Shown in pieces: positions 42,238-52,561 of a stretch of DNA of 64,000 nucleotides. The stretch spans positions 23,797 to 87,796 of the forward strand of contig JAUXNQ010000019.1 in assembly GCA_030682715.1 (NCBI GenBank), in the 5' to 3' direction. This DNA is from Methylotenera sp. (lineage in GTDB: Bacteria > Pseudomonadota > Gammaproteobacteria > Burkholderiales > Methylophilaceae). The notes beneath the pieces are model-generated. The model saw only the letters and a program-made list of their open reading frames with translations, made no database searches and had not been told where the DNA came from. Position 1 is the first letter of the stretch. Every line of letters starts with the position of its first letter. Made by a program: the position numbers and the translations under genes.

Positions 42238-42993
42238 GTGCACAACACACTCCGCATTGCCACATTCAACATCCATAAAGGATTAACACATTTTAATACC
42301 AGTTTCTCGTTACATCAGCAGCGTGACCTATTACGTAAACTACACGCCGATGTTGTGTTTCTACAGGAGGTGCGTGATGTACATAATGAGCATAGTAAGC
42401 GTTTTGATGCCTGGCCAACAGCGGGGCAAATCGAGTTTTTAGCAGATTCCGTATGGAAAGATTACGCCTATGGCAAAAACTCGGTGTACCCCGCTGGTCA
42501 TCATGGCAATGCTTTATTGTCTAAATTTCCAATTATCAAAACAACAAATATCGACATTTCTGCACACAGCACAGAAGAACGTGGCATGCTGCATACTGAA
42601 ATTAGTATACCAAATTGGAATGAGCCATTACATACCATCTGTGTACATTTAGGCTTATTTGCAAGGTGGCGCAAACAGCAGCTTATGATAATTAAAGAGT
42701 ATATTCAACAACATATTCCCTTACATTCCCCATTGATTGTTGCAGGTGATTTTAACGATTGGGGCATGCGCTCTGGCAAAGACTTTGCACATCAAGTTGG
42801 ATTGCAGGAGGTGTTTGATCATCACACTGGCAAGCCTGCGCGCAGCTTTCCATCTTGGCTTCCAATTCTCAGGTTGGATCGTATTTATACACGCGGGTTT
42901 AAAATTCAGCATGTAGAAGTTCACTCTGGTGCGCATTTTGTTAAACTCTCCGATCATGCAATGTTGTCTGCAACCTTAATCAAAGGTCATTAA
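42238..42993 (+). CDS. Endonuclease/exonuclease/phosphatase family protein
   Basis: RIATFNIHKGL, VFLQEVRD, VAGDFNDW, SDHAMLSATL; GTG start; next to clsB. Confidence 0.88.
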   Translation: MHNTLRIATFNIHKGLTHFNTSFSLHQQRDLLRKLHADVVFLQEVRDVHNEHSKRFDAWPTAGQIEFLADSVWKDYAYGKNSVYPAGHHGNALLSKFPIIKTTNIDISAHSTEERGMLHTEISIPNWNEPLHTICVHLGLFARWRKQQLMIIKEYIQQHIPLHSPLIVAGDFNDWGMRSGKDFAHQVGLQEVFDHHTGKPARSFPSWLPILRLDRIYTRGFKIQHVEVHSGAHFVKLSDHAMLSATLIKGH

Positions 42994-42998
42994 GCATT

Positions 42999-44153
42999 AT
43001 GCATTTCATCAGCGGAAATCATATTCAGCTGTTACGAAGCGGTGTTGAGTACTTTCCTGCGCTAGAGCATGCGATTGACCATGCGCAACACACCATCTAT
43101 TTACAAACCTATATTTACGAAGCAGATGAAGTAGGAACACGTATTGCCAATGCCATGATTAACGCTGTGAACCGCAAAGTTTCAGTGTACTTACTGATTG
43201 ATGGGTTCGGCTCAAAAATGTTACCAAAGCCGTACATTGAATCTCTAAGGACCGCTGGCATTAATGTGATGGTTTATCGCCAAAAGATATCGCCATGGAC
43301 GTTTAAAAAGAACCGACTCCGCAGACTGCATCAAAAAGTGGCAGTCATAGACGATATAGTCGCATTTGTTGGCGGAATCAACATTATTGATGACCACAAT
43401 GTGCCGCATCAAACTGCGCCTAGAATTGATTACGCTGTCCGCGTACAGGGTGCCTTATTACCTATTATTTCCAATAACGTAAAGAAACTATGGCAACGTT
43501 TGGCATGGCTACACTTTCATAGCAAGCCCATATTGACCCCTAACCCTCGCACGCCAACGCACTATACAAAAGAAAGTATTAGGGCTGCTTTTGTAACGCG
43601 TGACAACATATTGCACAGAAGAGATATTGAGACTGCTTATTTAAGAGCTATTGAGAATGCTAAACATGAAATCATTATTGCCAATGCTTATTTCATTCCT
43701 GGCCGAAGATTCCGTAAGGCATTAATCAGCGCAGCTAAACGTGGCGTTAAAGTCAAACTATTACTGCAAGGCCGTAAAGAGTACTTTTTAATGTTTGCAA
43801 CGCATGCTTTTTATCATGTTTTTTTGAAAAATGGCATTGAAATTTATGAGTATCGAAAAAGTTTCATGCATAGCAAAGTCGCAGTAATCGACCAAGAATG
43901 GGCGACTGTAGGTTCATCAAATATCGACCCATTTAGCTTATTTTTGGCAAGAGAAGCCAATATCTTTGTGAAAGATAAGCATTTTTCCACAACCCTGCAT
44001 CAAGACATTCACACAGCTATCCATAATGGTGCTTATCAAATTAAAGTAAATGAGTGGGCCAAAGGCAATAGTGCAAAACGCTTTCTTTCTTGGATTGCAT
44101 ATGGCCTAGTACGTTTATTTTTAGGCATCATTGGATACGCCGATCAGCATTAA
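42999..44153 (+). CDS. clsB: Cardiolipin synthase ClsB-like phospholipase D family protein
   Basis: Two HKD motifs HQKVAVIDD and HSKVAVIDQ. Confidence 0.87.
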   Translation: MHFISGNHIQLLRSGVEYFPALEHAIDHAQHTIYLQTYIYEADEVGTRIANAMINAVNRKVSVYLLIDGFGSKMLPKPYIESLRTAGINVMVYRQKISPWTFKKNRLRRLHQKVAVIDDIVAFVGGINIIDDHNVPHQTAPRIDYAVRVQGALLPIISNNVKKLWQRLAWLHFHSKPILTPNPRTPTHYTKESIRAAFVTRDNILHRRDIETAYLRAIENAKHEIIIANAYFIPGRRFRKALISAAKRGVKVKLLLQGRKEYFLMFATHAFYHVFLKNGIEIYEYRKSFMHSKVAVIDQEWATVGSSNIDPFSLFLAREANIFVKDKHFSTTLHQDIHTAIHNGAYQIKVNEWAKGNSAKRFLSWIAYGLVRLFLGIIGYADQH

Positions 44154-44343
44154 CGCACACACCACCCAACTCACTTTATCCCAAGTAATAGTCTTTTCTT
44201 AGCTGTTAAATTTCATTGAACTTTATCTAGCAAGACTTGACCAATATCGTCAAGTATCTATAAAAATAACTACACATTAGCTGCATCTCTATACAGCCAA
44301 CGATATGTAGCTTCTTGCAAAAATAAAACAAAGAAAGATCATT

Positions 44344-45417
44344 ATGCAGCTTACAAGCTTAGCCATTAATCTTGCAGAGAATGGTAAATTTCCAGATAGC
44401 TTAATCCGATATGGTATTCGACAACTTTCTAAACAGCGCTTAGCTGAAATTAATGCGACTGATTGTGAAAAAAGTGCTGAAATACAAGCAATGTTTATTG
44501 AGGCAATGAATGCAGCGCCACTTGCGCTAGTGCCAGAGCTGGCTAACGCGCAACATTATGAGGTTCCATCTGAGTTTTTTTCTTTATGCTTAGGTACACA
44601 CAAAAAGTACAGTAGTTGCTTTTGGCTGCCAGAAACAAAATCTCTAACGGAAGCTGAGGCGAATGCTTTAGATTTAAGTTGTACTCATGCAGATTTAAAA
44701 GACGGGCAAGCAGTATTAGAGCTGGGTTGTGGCTGGGGTTCACTTACGCTATGGATGGCTGCTCGTTATCCTAACAGTAAAATCACAGCCGTTTCCAACT
44801 CAAACTCTCAGCGTGAATACATTACAGCGCGTGCAAAAGAAAGAGGGTTGAATAATATACGCGTGATTACATGCGACATGAATCGCTTTGATCCATCTGA
44901 TTACGCTAATGAGCAGTTCCATCCAAAAAATGGCTTTGACCGAGTAGTGTCAATTGAGATGTTTGAGCATATGCGTAATCACAAGGCCTTATATAAGAAG
45001 ATTCATGACTGGCTTAGCCCAGGTGGTAAATTCTTTATGCATATTTTTGTGCACAGAAGCACCCCCTACTTATTTGAAGTTCAAGGTGATGATGACTGGA
45101 TGAGCCAGTTTTTCTTTTCTGGCGGGATGATGCCCAGTGATGACTTGCCATTGAACTTTCAATCAGACCTACAATTAGTCAAACGCTGGCGTTGGGATGG
45201 CACACATTATGAAAAAACCGCCAATGCATGGCTTGAAAACATGGACAAGCATCACGATGAGATGACTGCCATACTAGAAAATACATACGGAGCTGAGCAT
45301 ATTGAGCAGTGGCGCAACCGCTGGCGCATCTTCTTTATGGCTTGTGCTGAATTGTTTGGCTATAAAAATGGTCAGGAATGGTGGGTATCGCACTACCAAT
45401 TTGAACGTCTATCTTAA
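44344..45417 (+). CDS. Cyclopropane-fatty-acyl-phospholipid synthase-like SAM methyltransferase (short form)
   Basis: VLELGCGWGSLTLWMAARYPNSKITAVSNS; FDRVVSIEMFEHM. Confidence 0.85.
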   Translation: MQLTSLAINLAENGKFPDSLIRYGIRQLSKQRLAEINATDCEKSAEIQAMFIEAMNAAPLALVPELANAQHYEVPSEFFSLCLGTHKKYSSCFWLPETKSLTEAEANALDLSCTHADLKDGQAVLELGCGWGSLTLWMAARYPNSKITAVSNSNSQREYITARAKERGLNNIRVITCDMNRFDPSDYANEQFHPKNGFDRVVSIEMFEHMRNHKALYKKIHDWLSPGGKFFMHIFVHRSTPYLFEVQGDDDWMSQFFFSGGMMPSDDLPLNFQSDLQLVKRWRWDGTHYEKTANAWLENMDKHHDEMTAILENTYGAEHIEQWRNRWRIFFMACAELFGYKNGQEWWVSHYQFERLS

Positions 45418-45436
45418 TATAGTGCAAAGATAACGC

Positions 45437-45964
45437 ATGTTAGTACTTAATTTTATTCTATTTCAAATTGCATGGTTTGCCTGTGTACTAGGCGCTGCCA
45501 ATGCAAAGCCATGGTTAGGTGTTTTGATAACAGCTGTTATATTGGCTTGGCATTTATACCAATCGAAAAATCTGACTAATGAGCTAAAGCTACTAATGTA
45601 CACAGTAGTGATTGGCGCTTTTTTAGATCAAGCCTTGGTTTCATTTAACTTAGTCAATTACTTACATCATGGTTGGCATCAATCTCATGCTTGGAATCAA
45701 TCTATCGTACCAGTATGGATTTTAGCGCTTTGGTTGGCATTTGCGACTACGTTGAATATGAGTCTTGCATGGATGCAAAAGCGATATTTTGTAGGCTTTA
45801 TTTTTGGCATGATTGGCGGGCCTTTAGCTTATCTAGCGGCTGAAAAATTAGGTGCAGTAACAATCGCCAGCCAATTATCTTTCGTTGTATTGGCGGTTGG
45901 CTGGGCGATGATTACTCCCACCCTACTTTACATTGCTCGACGTGTTAATGCGGTTAATAGGTGA
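45437..45964 (+). CDS. DUF2878 family membrane protein
   Basis: 175 aa multi-TM, in CFA/DUF1295 context. Confidence 0.75.
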   Translation: MLVLNFILFQIAWFACVLGAANAKPWLGVLITAVILAWHLYQSKNLTNELKLLMYTVVIGAFLDQALVSFNLVNYLHHGWHQSHAWNQSIVPVWILALWLAFATTLNMSLAWMQKRYFVGFIFGMIGGPLAYLAAEKLGAVTIASQLSFVVLAVGWAMITPTLLYIARRVNAVNR

Positions 45965-45967
45965 TGA

Positions 45968-46742
45968 GATGCCTTTACTAGATATTTATATAAACGGTTT
46001 GTGGGCAATGCTAGGATTTGGCTTATTCGGCTGGATATTAAGTGTATTCAGAAACAACGTGACACATGTTGATAGCATGTGGAGTTTATTTTTTCTCGTT
46101 GCGGGTTTCGCATATATAGCGCCGTTCAGCACAATAAGTGACAGAGGCATACTCATTTCGTGCTTAGTGACTATCTGGGCGTTACGTTTGTGCATTTATT
46201 TAACATGGCGCAACTGGGGCCCGCATGAGGATCACCGCTACGCTGCAATACGTAAAAACAATGCGCCGCATTTCAAATGGAGTAGTATCTATATTGTATT
46301 TGGTTTACAAGCCGTATTGGCTTGGATTATTTCGTTACCAATTTTAGGCGGAGTCACCTCTACAACACCTTTAAATATTATCGATATGGTGGGTATGCTA
46401 TTAGCCATATTTGGTATTGCTTGGGAAGCGACAGCAGACTGGCAATTAAGCAGATTTAAGCGAAATGCCACCAACAAGCATAAAGTACTTAATACTGGGG
46501 TTTGGCGTTACACCCGACACCCCAATTACTTTGGCGAAGCTTGTGTATGGTGGGGATTCTTCCTGATTGCACTTGCAGGCGGTGCTTGGTGGTCCATTCC
46601 TTCAGCGATATTAATGACACTACTTCTACTTAAAGTGAGCGGTGTTGCACTATTAGAAAAAGATATTGCAGAACGCCGCCCACAATATCTGCACTACATC
46701 AAAACGACTAATGCATTTATACCTGGTAAACCAAGAAGTTAG
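45968..46742 (+). CDS. DUF1295 family (steroid 5-alpha-reductase-like) membrane protein
   Basis: NTGVWRYTRHPNYFGEACVWWGFFL motif; start placed at ATG 45968 (MPLLDIY) instead of track 45933, which overlaps the previous gene. Confidence 0.85.
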
Positions 46743-46774
46743 CACCCACAAAATACGATAGCGCCTGAAAACAC

Positions 46775-47422
46775 ATGAAACGATTACCTTTATTTAATCA
46801 TATGCTGCTTACACTGCTACTTTTAGTAGCATCTAACAGTGCCTATACCAAAGAGTGGGCCTTTGATGTGTACTTGGATAAAACCAAAATCGGCGAACAC
46901 ACATTCAAATTAAGTGAAGACAAAATGCTCATTAGCCAAGCAAAGTTTAATGTAAAAGTACTGTTTATCAATGCTTACCAATATGACCATCAGGCAATAG
47001 AAAGTTGGGATAAAAATTGCATTAAAAGTTTAGAGGCCGACACCTTAGAAAACAAAACAAAAACTATTGTAAAAGGACAGTGCAATGCAGACCATTTTGA
47101 AGTAAATAATGGAAAAGAGATGCAAAACCTGCCCTTTTGCACCATGACATTTGCCTACTGGAACCAAAAAATATTAGAACAATCCAAATTACTTGATCCG
47201 CAAAATGCAGAGTTTTTAGATGTCTCATTTAAAAAATTTGGCAAAGCGATATTAGATGTCAAAGGTAAAGCAACAGAAACGCTTCACTATAAACTGAATG
47301 GCAGTTTAGATGGGAAACCGAAGCTCAATATTGAGCTATGGTACACAACGGATCAACAGGAATGGGTGGGCTTAAAATCAGTTACGCCTGAAGGTTATAA
47401 CATTTATTACCAATTAAAATGA
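46775..47422 (+). CDS. DUF6134-like exported protein
   Basis: Signal peptide then EWAFDVYLDKTKIGEHTFKLSED; cluster context. Confidence 0.6.
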   Translation: MKRLPLFNHMLLTLLLLVASNSAYTKEWAFDVYLDKTKIGEHTFKLSEDKMLISQAKFNVKVLFINAYQYDHQAIESWDKNCIKSLEADTLENKTKTIVKGQCNADHFEVNNGKEMQNLPFCTMTFAYWNQKILEQSKLLDPQNAEFLDVSFKKFGKAILDVKGKATETLHYKLNGSLDGKPKLNIELWYTTDQQEWVGLKSVTPEGYNIYYQLK

Positions 47423-47967
47423 ATTTCAATATGATGAATATCAGTAAAAGGCTCGTCATTATGTCTCTATTAACAAGCTTGATAAGTGCTTGTGCAGGTA
47501 AACAGCTAAACCCTATCGCTACGGTGCCTCAAGTAGATTTGCCTAAGTTCATGGGGGATTGGTATGTGATTGCTGCCATTCCAACAGCTATCGAGACTGA
47601 GTCTTACAATGCGATTGAAAGTTACAACATTGATAAAGACGGCACTATCGCTACTACATTTACGTTTAATAAAGGTAGTCTAAATGGGCCGCAGAAAAAA
47701 TATGAACCTCGTGGTTTTGTAGTGAAAGATACAGGTAACGCAACATGGGGCATGCAATTTGTTTGGCCTATTAAAGCTGAATACCTAATCGCTTACCTTG
47801 ACGAAAATTACACACAAACTGTGATTGCACGAAATGCCAGAGATTACGTTTGGATTATGGCTAGATCTCCGAAGATAAGCGAAGATGACCATAAAAAACT
47901 GACTAACTTTGTCAAAGATTTAGGTTATGACGTGAGTAAACTTAGACAAGTACCTCACAACAATTAA
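47419..47967 (+). CDS. Lipocalin family lipoprotein (Blc-like)
   Basis: Lipobox SLISAC; VDLPKFMGDWYVIAAIPTAIE (GxW lipocalin motif). Confidence 0.88.
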   Translation: MNFNMMNISKRLVIMSLLTSLISACAGKQLNPIATVPQVDLPKFMGDWYVIAAIPTAIETESYNAIESYNIDKDGTIATTFTFNKGSLNGPQKKYEPRGFVVKDTGNATWGMQFVWPIKAEYLIAYLDENYTQTVIARNARDYVWIMARSPKISEDDHKKLTNFVKDLGYDVSKLRQVPHNN

Positions 47968-48012
47968 TACAGTTAAGTAACAATAGACATCAGCAAATAA
48001 GTAGTAATCATT

Positions 48013-48957
48013 ATGTTTAAAAAATTAATTTCGTGGTTTGATAATCAGTCAGTCCAACTTCATACTCATGGAGATGTTGTTAAAAATCAATGGCAAACGA
48101 TTGATTGGTTACGCGTAATTCCTTTCATTTTGATTCATGTCGCTTGCCTTGCTGTATTTTGGGTTGGGGTAAGTTGGTTTGCAGTAAGCTTTGCTATTGG
48201 GTTTTATTTAATTCGGATGTTCGCAATTACCGCTTTCTATCATCGCTACTTTTCACACAAAGCATTCTGCACTACCCGTTTTTTTCAATTTATTCTGGCA
48301 CTAATTGGCGCTACCGCAGTGCAGCGCGGTCCTATTTGGTGGGCATCTCATCATCGGCACCATCATTTGTATTCGGATGAATCTGAAGACGCGCACTCAC
48401 CTGTGCAACACGGATTTTTATGGAGCCATATCGGATGGTTTTTATCATCAAAAAATTTTACAGCTCACCTAGAGAACGTAAAAGAATTGTCTAAATTTAG
48501 TGAACTTCGTTTTTTAGATCGTTTTGACGCTGTTATCCCCGTACTGGTGGCAATCGGTATCTATCTATTAGGATCTTGGCTAGAAAGTACCTATCCAAGC
48601 TTAAATACTAACGGGATGCAATTGCTCGTTTGGGGATTTGCGATTTCGACAGTGGTGCTTTATCACGCAACATTTACCGTTAACTCACTGTCACATGTCT
48701 GGGGTAAACGTCGTTATGCCACGACTGACCAAAGTAGAAATAATTTTTGGATTGCATTAGCTACGCTTGGTGAAGGCTGGCACAACAATCATCACCATTA
48801 CCCAGGTTCTGCCAAGCAAGGATTTTACTGGTGGGAAGTGGATTTAACCTATTACGGCCTAAAGATATTGGCAATGTGTGGGCTGATATGGGATTTACGT
48901 ATGGTACCTACATCGATAAGAGAGTCTCGTAAAATTAAACAAGAACCCAAAATTTAA
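48013..48957 (+). CDS. Acyl-CoA/fatty acid desaturase
   Basis: His boxes HRYFSH, HHRHHH, HNNHHH. Confidence 0.93.
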   Translation: MFKKLISWFDNQSVQLHTHGDVVKNQWQTIDWLRVIPFILIHVACLAVFWVGVSWFAVSFAIGFYLIRMFAITAFYHRYFSHKAFCTTRFFQFILALIGATAVQRGPIWWASHHRHHHLYSDESEDAHSPVQHGFLWSHIGWFLSSKNFTAHLENVKELSKFSELRFLDRFDAVIPVLVAIGIYLLGSWLESTYPSLNTNGMQLLVWGFAISTVVLYHATFTVNSLSHVWGKRRYATTDQSRNNFWIALATLGEGWHNNHHHYPGSAKQGFYWWEVDLTYYGLKILAMCGLIWDLRMVPTSIRESRKIKQEPKI

Positions 48958-49014
48958 TAGTTCGATAACCACTCAGCTAAATTAAGAATAATACGACTTT
49001 TTGTTTTAATCTCT

Positions 49015-50283
49015 TTGAAAGACCTCAGTTTGAAAATAGCGATTATAGGAAGCGGGATTGCGGGCAATACAATCGCCCATCATCTGCATGCAAAACATGA
49101 CATCACTGTGTTTGAGGCAGAAAGTCATATTGGCGGCCACACTCACACGCATCAAGTTCAGCATGAAGGTAAAACGATTAATGTCGATACTGGTTTTATT
49201 GTATTTAATGACCGTACCTATCCGAATTTCATTAAGCTATTGAATGAGCTAAACGTTGCGTGGCAACCGAGCAGCATGAGCTTTAGTGTGCGTTGTGAAA
49301 AGACTGGCCTAGAATATAACGGCACCAGCCTGAACAGCCTGTTTGCACAACGTATCAACTTATTCAAACCTTCGTTTCATCGCATGATTCGTGACATTTT
49401 ACGGTTCAATAAAACATCATTAGAACTACTGGCGGATGGAAATGAAATAAAACTTGGTGACTACCTGAGGCAAGGCAAGTATTGCCAACCATTTATAGAT
49501 CAATATATTGTGCCGATGGGCGCTGCCATTTGGTCAACCGATGCAAAACAAATGCTTTCGTTTCCAGCACGATTTTTTGTGCGGTTTTTCCATCATCACG
49601 GTATGTTAACCGTCAATGACAGGCCTGAATGGCGCACTATTTCAGGTGGGTCAGCCAGTTATGTACATGCGCTAACCGCCCCGTTTAAACATAACATTAG
49701 GTTGAATACACCAGTAGAAAGCGTGTGTCGCTTAAATACATCTGTGCGTGTAAAACCTATGAACGGCGAAGAAGAAAAGTTTGATTTTGTCTTTTTTGCG
49801 TGTCATAGCGACCAAGCGCTGAAGATACTACAAGATAAAACATCAACAGAAGTAGAAATACTTAGCGCAATTCCATACCAAGAGAACACCATATTTTTGC
49901 ACCATGACGTTAACTTGATGCCAAAAAGAAAGCCAGCATGGGCCGCATGGAATTATCACGTCACGACGCCAGCATCAAACAAAGTGGCAGTGACTTACAA
50001 CATGAATATATTGCAAAACTTACAATCTAATGAGCCATTATTGGTAACGCTAAACCATACCCACGATATTCATCCAGACAAAGTGATTAAACGCTTAAGC
50101 TATATGCACCCAGTCTATACCCTAGCAGGTGCGGCTGCGCAGGCAAGACACAGTGAAATAAGTGGTGTAAATCGTACTGCTTACGCTGGTGCTTACTGGC
50201 GGAATGGTTTTCATGAGGACGGTGTGGTGAGCGCGTTAGAAGCACTTAAACATTTTGAGCAGTACATAAATGCATCAAAATAA
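49015..50283 (+). CDS. FAD-dependent amine oxidase/dehydrogenase (COG2907-like)
   Basis: IAIIGSGIAGNTIAHHL; INVDTGFIVFNDRTYPNF; TTG start (49015 or 49030). Confidence 0.88.
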   Translation: MKDLSLKIAIIGSGIAGNTIAHHLHAKHDITVFEAESHIGGHTHTHQVQHEGKTINVDTGFIVFNDRTYPNFIKLLNELNVAWQPSSMSFSVRCEKTGLEYNGTSLNSLFAQRINLFKPSFHRMIRDILRFNKTSLELLADGNEIKLGDYLRQGKYCQPFIDQYIVPMGAAIWSTDAKQMLSFPARFFVRFFHHHGMLTVNDRPEWRTISGGSASYVHALTAPFKHNIRLNTPVESVCRLNTSVRVKPMNGEEEKFDFVFFACHSDQALKILQDKTSTEVEILSAIPYQENTIFLHHDVNLMPKRKPAWAAWNYHVTTPASNKVAVTYNMNILQNLQSNEPLLVTLNHTHDIHPDKVIKRLSYMHPVYTLAGAAAQARHSEISGVNRTAYAGAYWRNGFHEDGVVSALEALKHFEQYINASK

Positions 50284-51064
50284 ATTATCTCGTAGCGCTA
50301 TTTATGAGGGTTGGGTATCGCATCAGCGATTTAAACCCAAGTCGCATGGCTTTGGCTATCAGGTATTTATGATGTTTTTAAATTTAGATGAACTGCCATC
50401 GTTATTTAAAAATAATACGTTTTGGTCTTTTGAATCTAGAAATATTGCATGGTTTAAACGTGCCGATTACTTTGGGGATCCTACAAAATCACTAAAAGAC
50501 GAAATCAGTCAACTCGTTGAGGCCAACACAGGAAAGAAGCCAGAAGGCCCAATCTGCATGTTAACGAATATGCGTTATTTTGGTTATTGTTTTAACCCCG
50601 TCACATTTTATTACTGTTTTGAAGAAGACGGAGAGACATTACAGGCCATCGTCAGCCATATCACCAACACGCCTTGGAATGAATCATTTGCCTATGTGCA
50701 TGATTACTCAAAAAACAGAATCGTTAAATTTACAAACAATGGCGAACTTTCTATTTTTAAATTTAATAAAGCATTTCATGTGTCGCCATTTATGCCAATG
50801 AATATTGATTATGACTGGGCTTTTCAATTACAAGAAGATCAACTGCATATACACATGAAGAATCTGCAAGATGACCATCTAATCTTTAATGCAACACTGT
50901 CGCTGACTCGAACAGAACTTAACCCGTCTAAACTCAATACACTGCTCATTAAATATCCATTGATGACCATAAAAGTAGTCCTAGCCATTTACTGGAACGC
51001 ATTAAAACTGTGGCTGAAACGTGTGCCGTTTCATTCACACCCCAACTCAACCCCTAAACCTTGA
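50270..51064 (+). CDS. DUF1365 family protein
   Basis: IYEGWVSHQRFKPKSHGFGYQVFMMFLNLDEL; NMRYFGYCFNPVTFYYCF. Confidence 0.9.
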   Translation: MHQNKLSRSAIYEGWVSHQRFKPKSHGFGYQVFMMFLNLDELPSLFKNNTFWSFESRNIAWFKRADYFGDPTKSLKDEISQLVEANTGKKPEGPICMLTNMRYFGYCFNPVTFYYCFEEDGETLQAIVSHITNTPWNESFAYVHDYSKNRIVKFTNNGELSIFKFNKAFHVSPFMPMNIDYDWAFQLQEDQLHIHMKNLQDDHLIFNATLSLTRTELNPSKLNTLLIKYPLMTIKVVLAIYWNALKLWLKRVPFHSHPNSTPKP

Positions 51065-51079
51065 CGCTCTAAAAATTTC

Positions 51080-52360
51080 ATGACAACACCAACACTACAA
51101 CAAGAAAAACTAACGAACAGCCTACGTCCAAAGAATCGCGCAAAGTGGGTGGCTGATTTAGCAAAGCATAAAATTCTGCAACGTTTGAGGCATCTGCATA
51201 CTGGCCAATTAACCTTGATAGACGGTGAAGAAACGCACAGTTTTGGCCCAGCATCATCTGAATTGCATGCGGTGATTAAGGTTCATGATAGTCGGTTTTA
51301 TGGTGAAATTGCATTTGGTGGCAGTATCGGTGCTGGTGAAGCCTATATGCTCGGTTACTGGACCACTGACCACCTCACTGAATTAGTCAGGATTATGTGT
51401 ATCAATCAAAAAGTGATGGATGCACTAGAAAGCGGCTACCAATGTTTAACCAAGCCGATTCTTAAGATATTACATTGGCTAAATAGCAATACGACTGAAG
51501 GTAGCCGTAAAAATATTGCAGCACATTACGACTTGGGTAATGAGTTATTTCAGTTGTTTTTAGATCCAACCATGATGTACTCCAGCGCGATATTTAACCA
51601 CCACACACAAACGCTACAACAGGCGTCTGAGTTAAAACTAAAAACCATTTGCGATAAGCTCGACTTAAAACCTACAGACCACGTGGTTGAAATTGGCACT
51701 GGCTGGGGTGGTTTTGCGATCTATGCGGCAAAACATTACGGGTGCAAAATCACAACAACAACGATCTCTAAGCAACAATATGCTCTAGCAAAATTGCGCG
51801 TGGAGGCTGCTGGACTTAGTGACAAAATCACATTATTACTTGAAGATTACCGTCATTTAGATGGTGAGTTCGATAAGTTAGTGTCGATTGAAATGATTGA
51901 AGCCGTCGGCTATCAATTTTATGACACTTACTTTGCCAAAGTTGGTGCATTACTCAAACCTGACGGACTGGCATTGATTCAGGCCATTACGATTACCGAC
52001 CAACGTTATGAATCTGCTAAATCTTCTGTAGATTTTATTCAGCGTTATATTTTCCCAGGGTCTTGCATTCCGTCTAACACGGCAATGCTTAACAGTATTA
52101 CACGCATGAGTGACATGAGGCTTATCGATCTTGAAGATATTGGTCCAGACTACGCGACGACACTGCGTATGTGGCGCATGAATTTCTTTGAAAATATCAA
52201 CCAGGTCCGTGATTTAGGTTATTCAGAAGAGTTCATCAAAATGTGGGAGTTCTATCTCTGCTACTGTGAAGGTGGCTTTATTGAGCGCGCGCTCGGCGAT
52301 GTGCACCTGCTGCTGGCCAAGCCAAACAATAAAAGAGACACGCTCACACCAAAAGACTAG
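51080..52360 (+). CDS. Cyclopropane-fatty-acyl-phospholipid synthase family protein
   Basis: NIAAHYDLGNELFQLFLDPTMMYSSAIF; VVEIGTGWGGFAIYAA; FIQRYIFPGSCIPS. Confidence 0.92.
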   Translation: MTTPTLQQEKLTNSLRPKNRAKWVADLAKHKILQRLRHLHTGQLTLIDGEETHSFGPASSELHAVIKVHDSRFYGEIAFGGSIGAGEAYMLGYWTTDHLTELVRIMCINQKVMDALESGYQCLTKPILKILHWLNSNTTEGSRKNIAAHYDLGNELFQLFLDPTMMYSSAIFNHHTQTLQQASELKLKTICDKLDLKPTDHVVEIGTGWGGFAIYAAKHYGCKITTTTISKQQYALAKLRVEAAGLSDKITLLLEDYRHLDGEFDKLVSIEMIEAVGYQFYDTYFAKVGALLKPDGLALIQAITITDQRYESAKSSVDFIQRYIFPGSCIPSNTAMLNSITRMSDMRLIDLEDIGPDYATTLRMWRMNFFENINQVRDLGYSEEFIKMWEFYLCYCEGGFIERALGDVHLLLAKPNNKRDTLTPKD

Positions 52361-52380
52361 AACTAGTATTCAACACTTCT

Positions 52381-52427
52381 TAGTTACCTAACTTATAGTT
52401 ACCTGACTTGATAGTAGTCTGACTTGC
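52381..52427. repeat. Three imperfect 15-16 bp tandem repeats
   Basis: tagttacctaactta / tagttacctgacttga / tagtagtctgacttgc. Confidence 0.65.
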
Positions 52428-52491
52428 GCTGCCTTTATGGTTTAAAATTGGAGTCAACTTGCTAATACGCTATTTGGCCTCAATTTAAATC

Positions 52492-52544
52492 TAGGGGCTG
52501 TAGTAGATTAGCTTATCATCTAAGCTAATCTACTACAGCCCCTA
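52492..52544. repeat. Perfect 24-bp inverted repeat, 5-nt loop
   Basis: taggggctgtagtagattagctta-tcatc-taagctaatctactacagccccta. Confidence 0.9.
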
Positions 52545-52561
52545 AATCTATATTAAAACGC

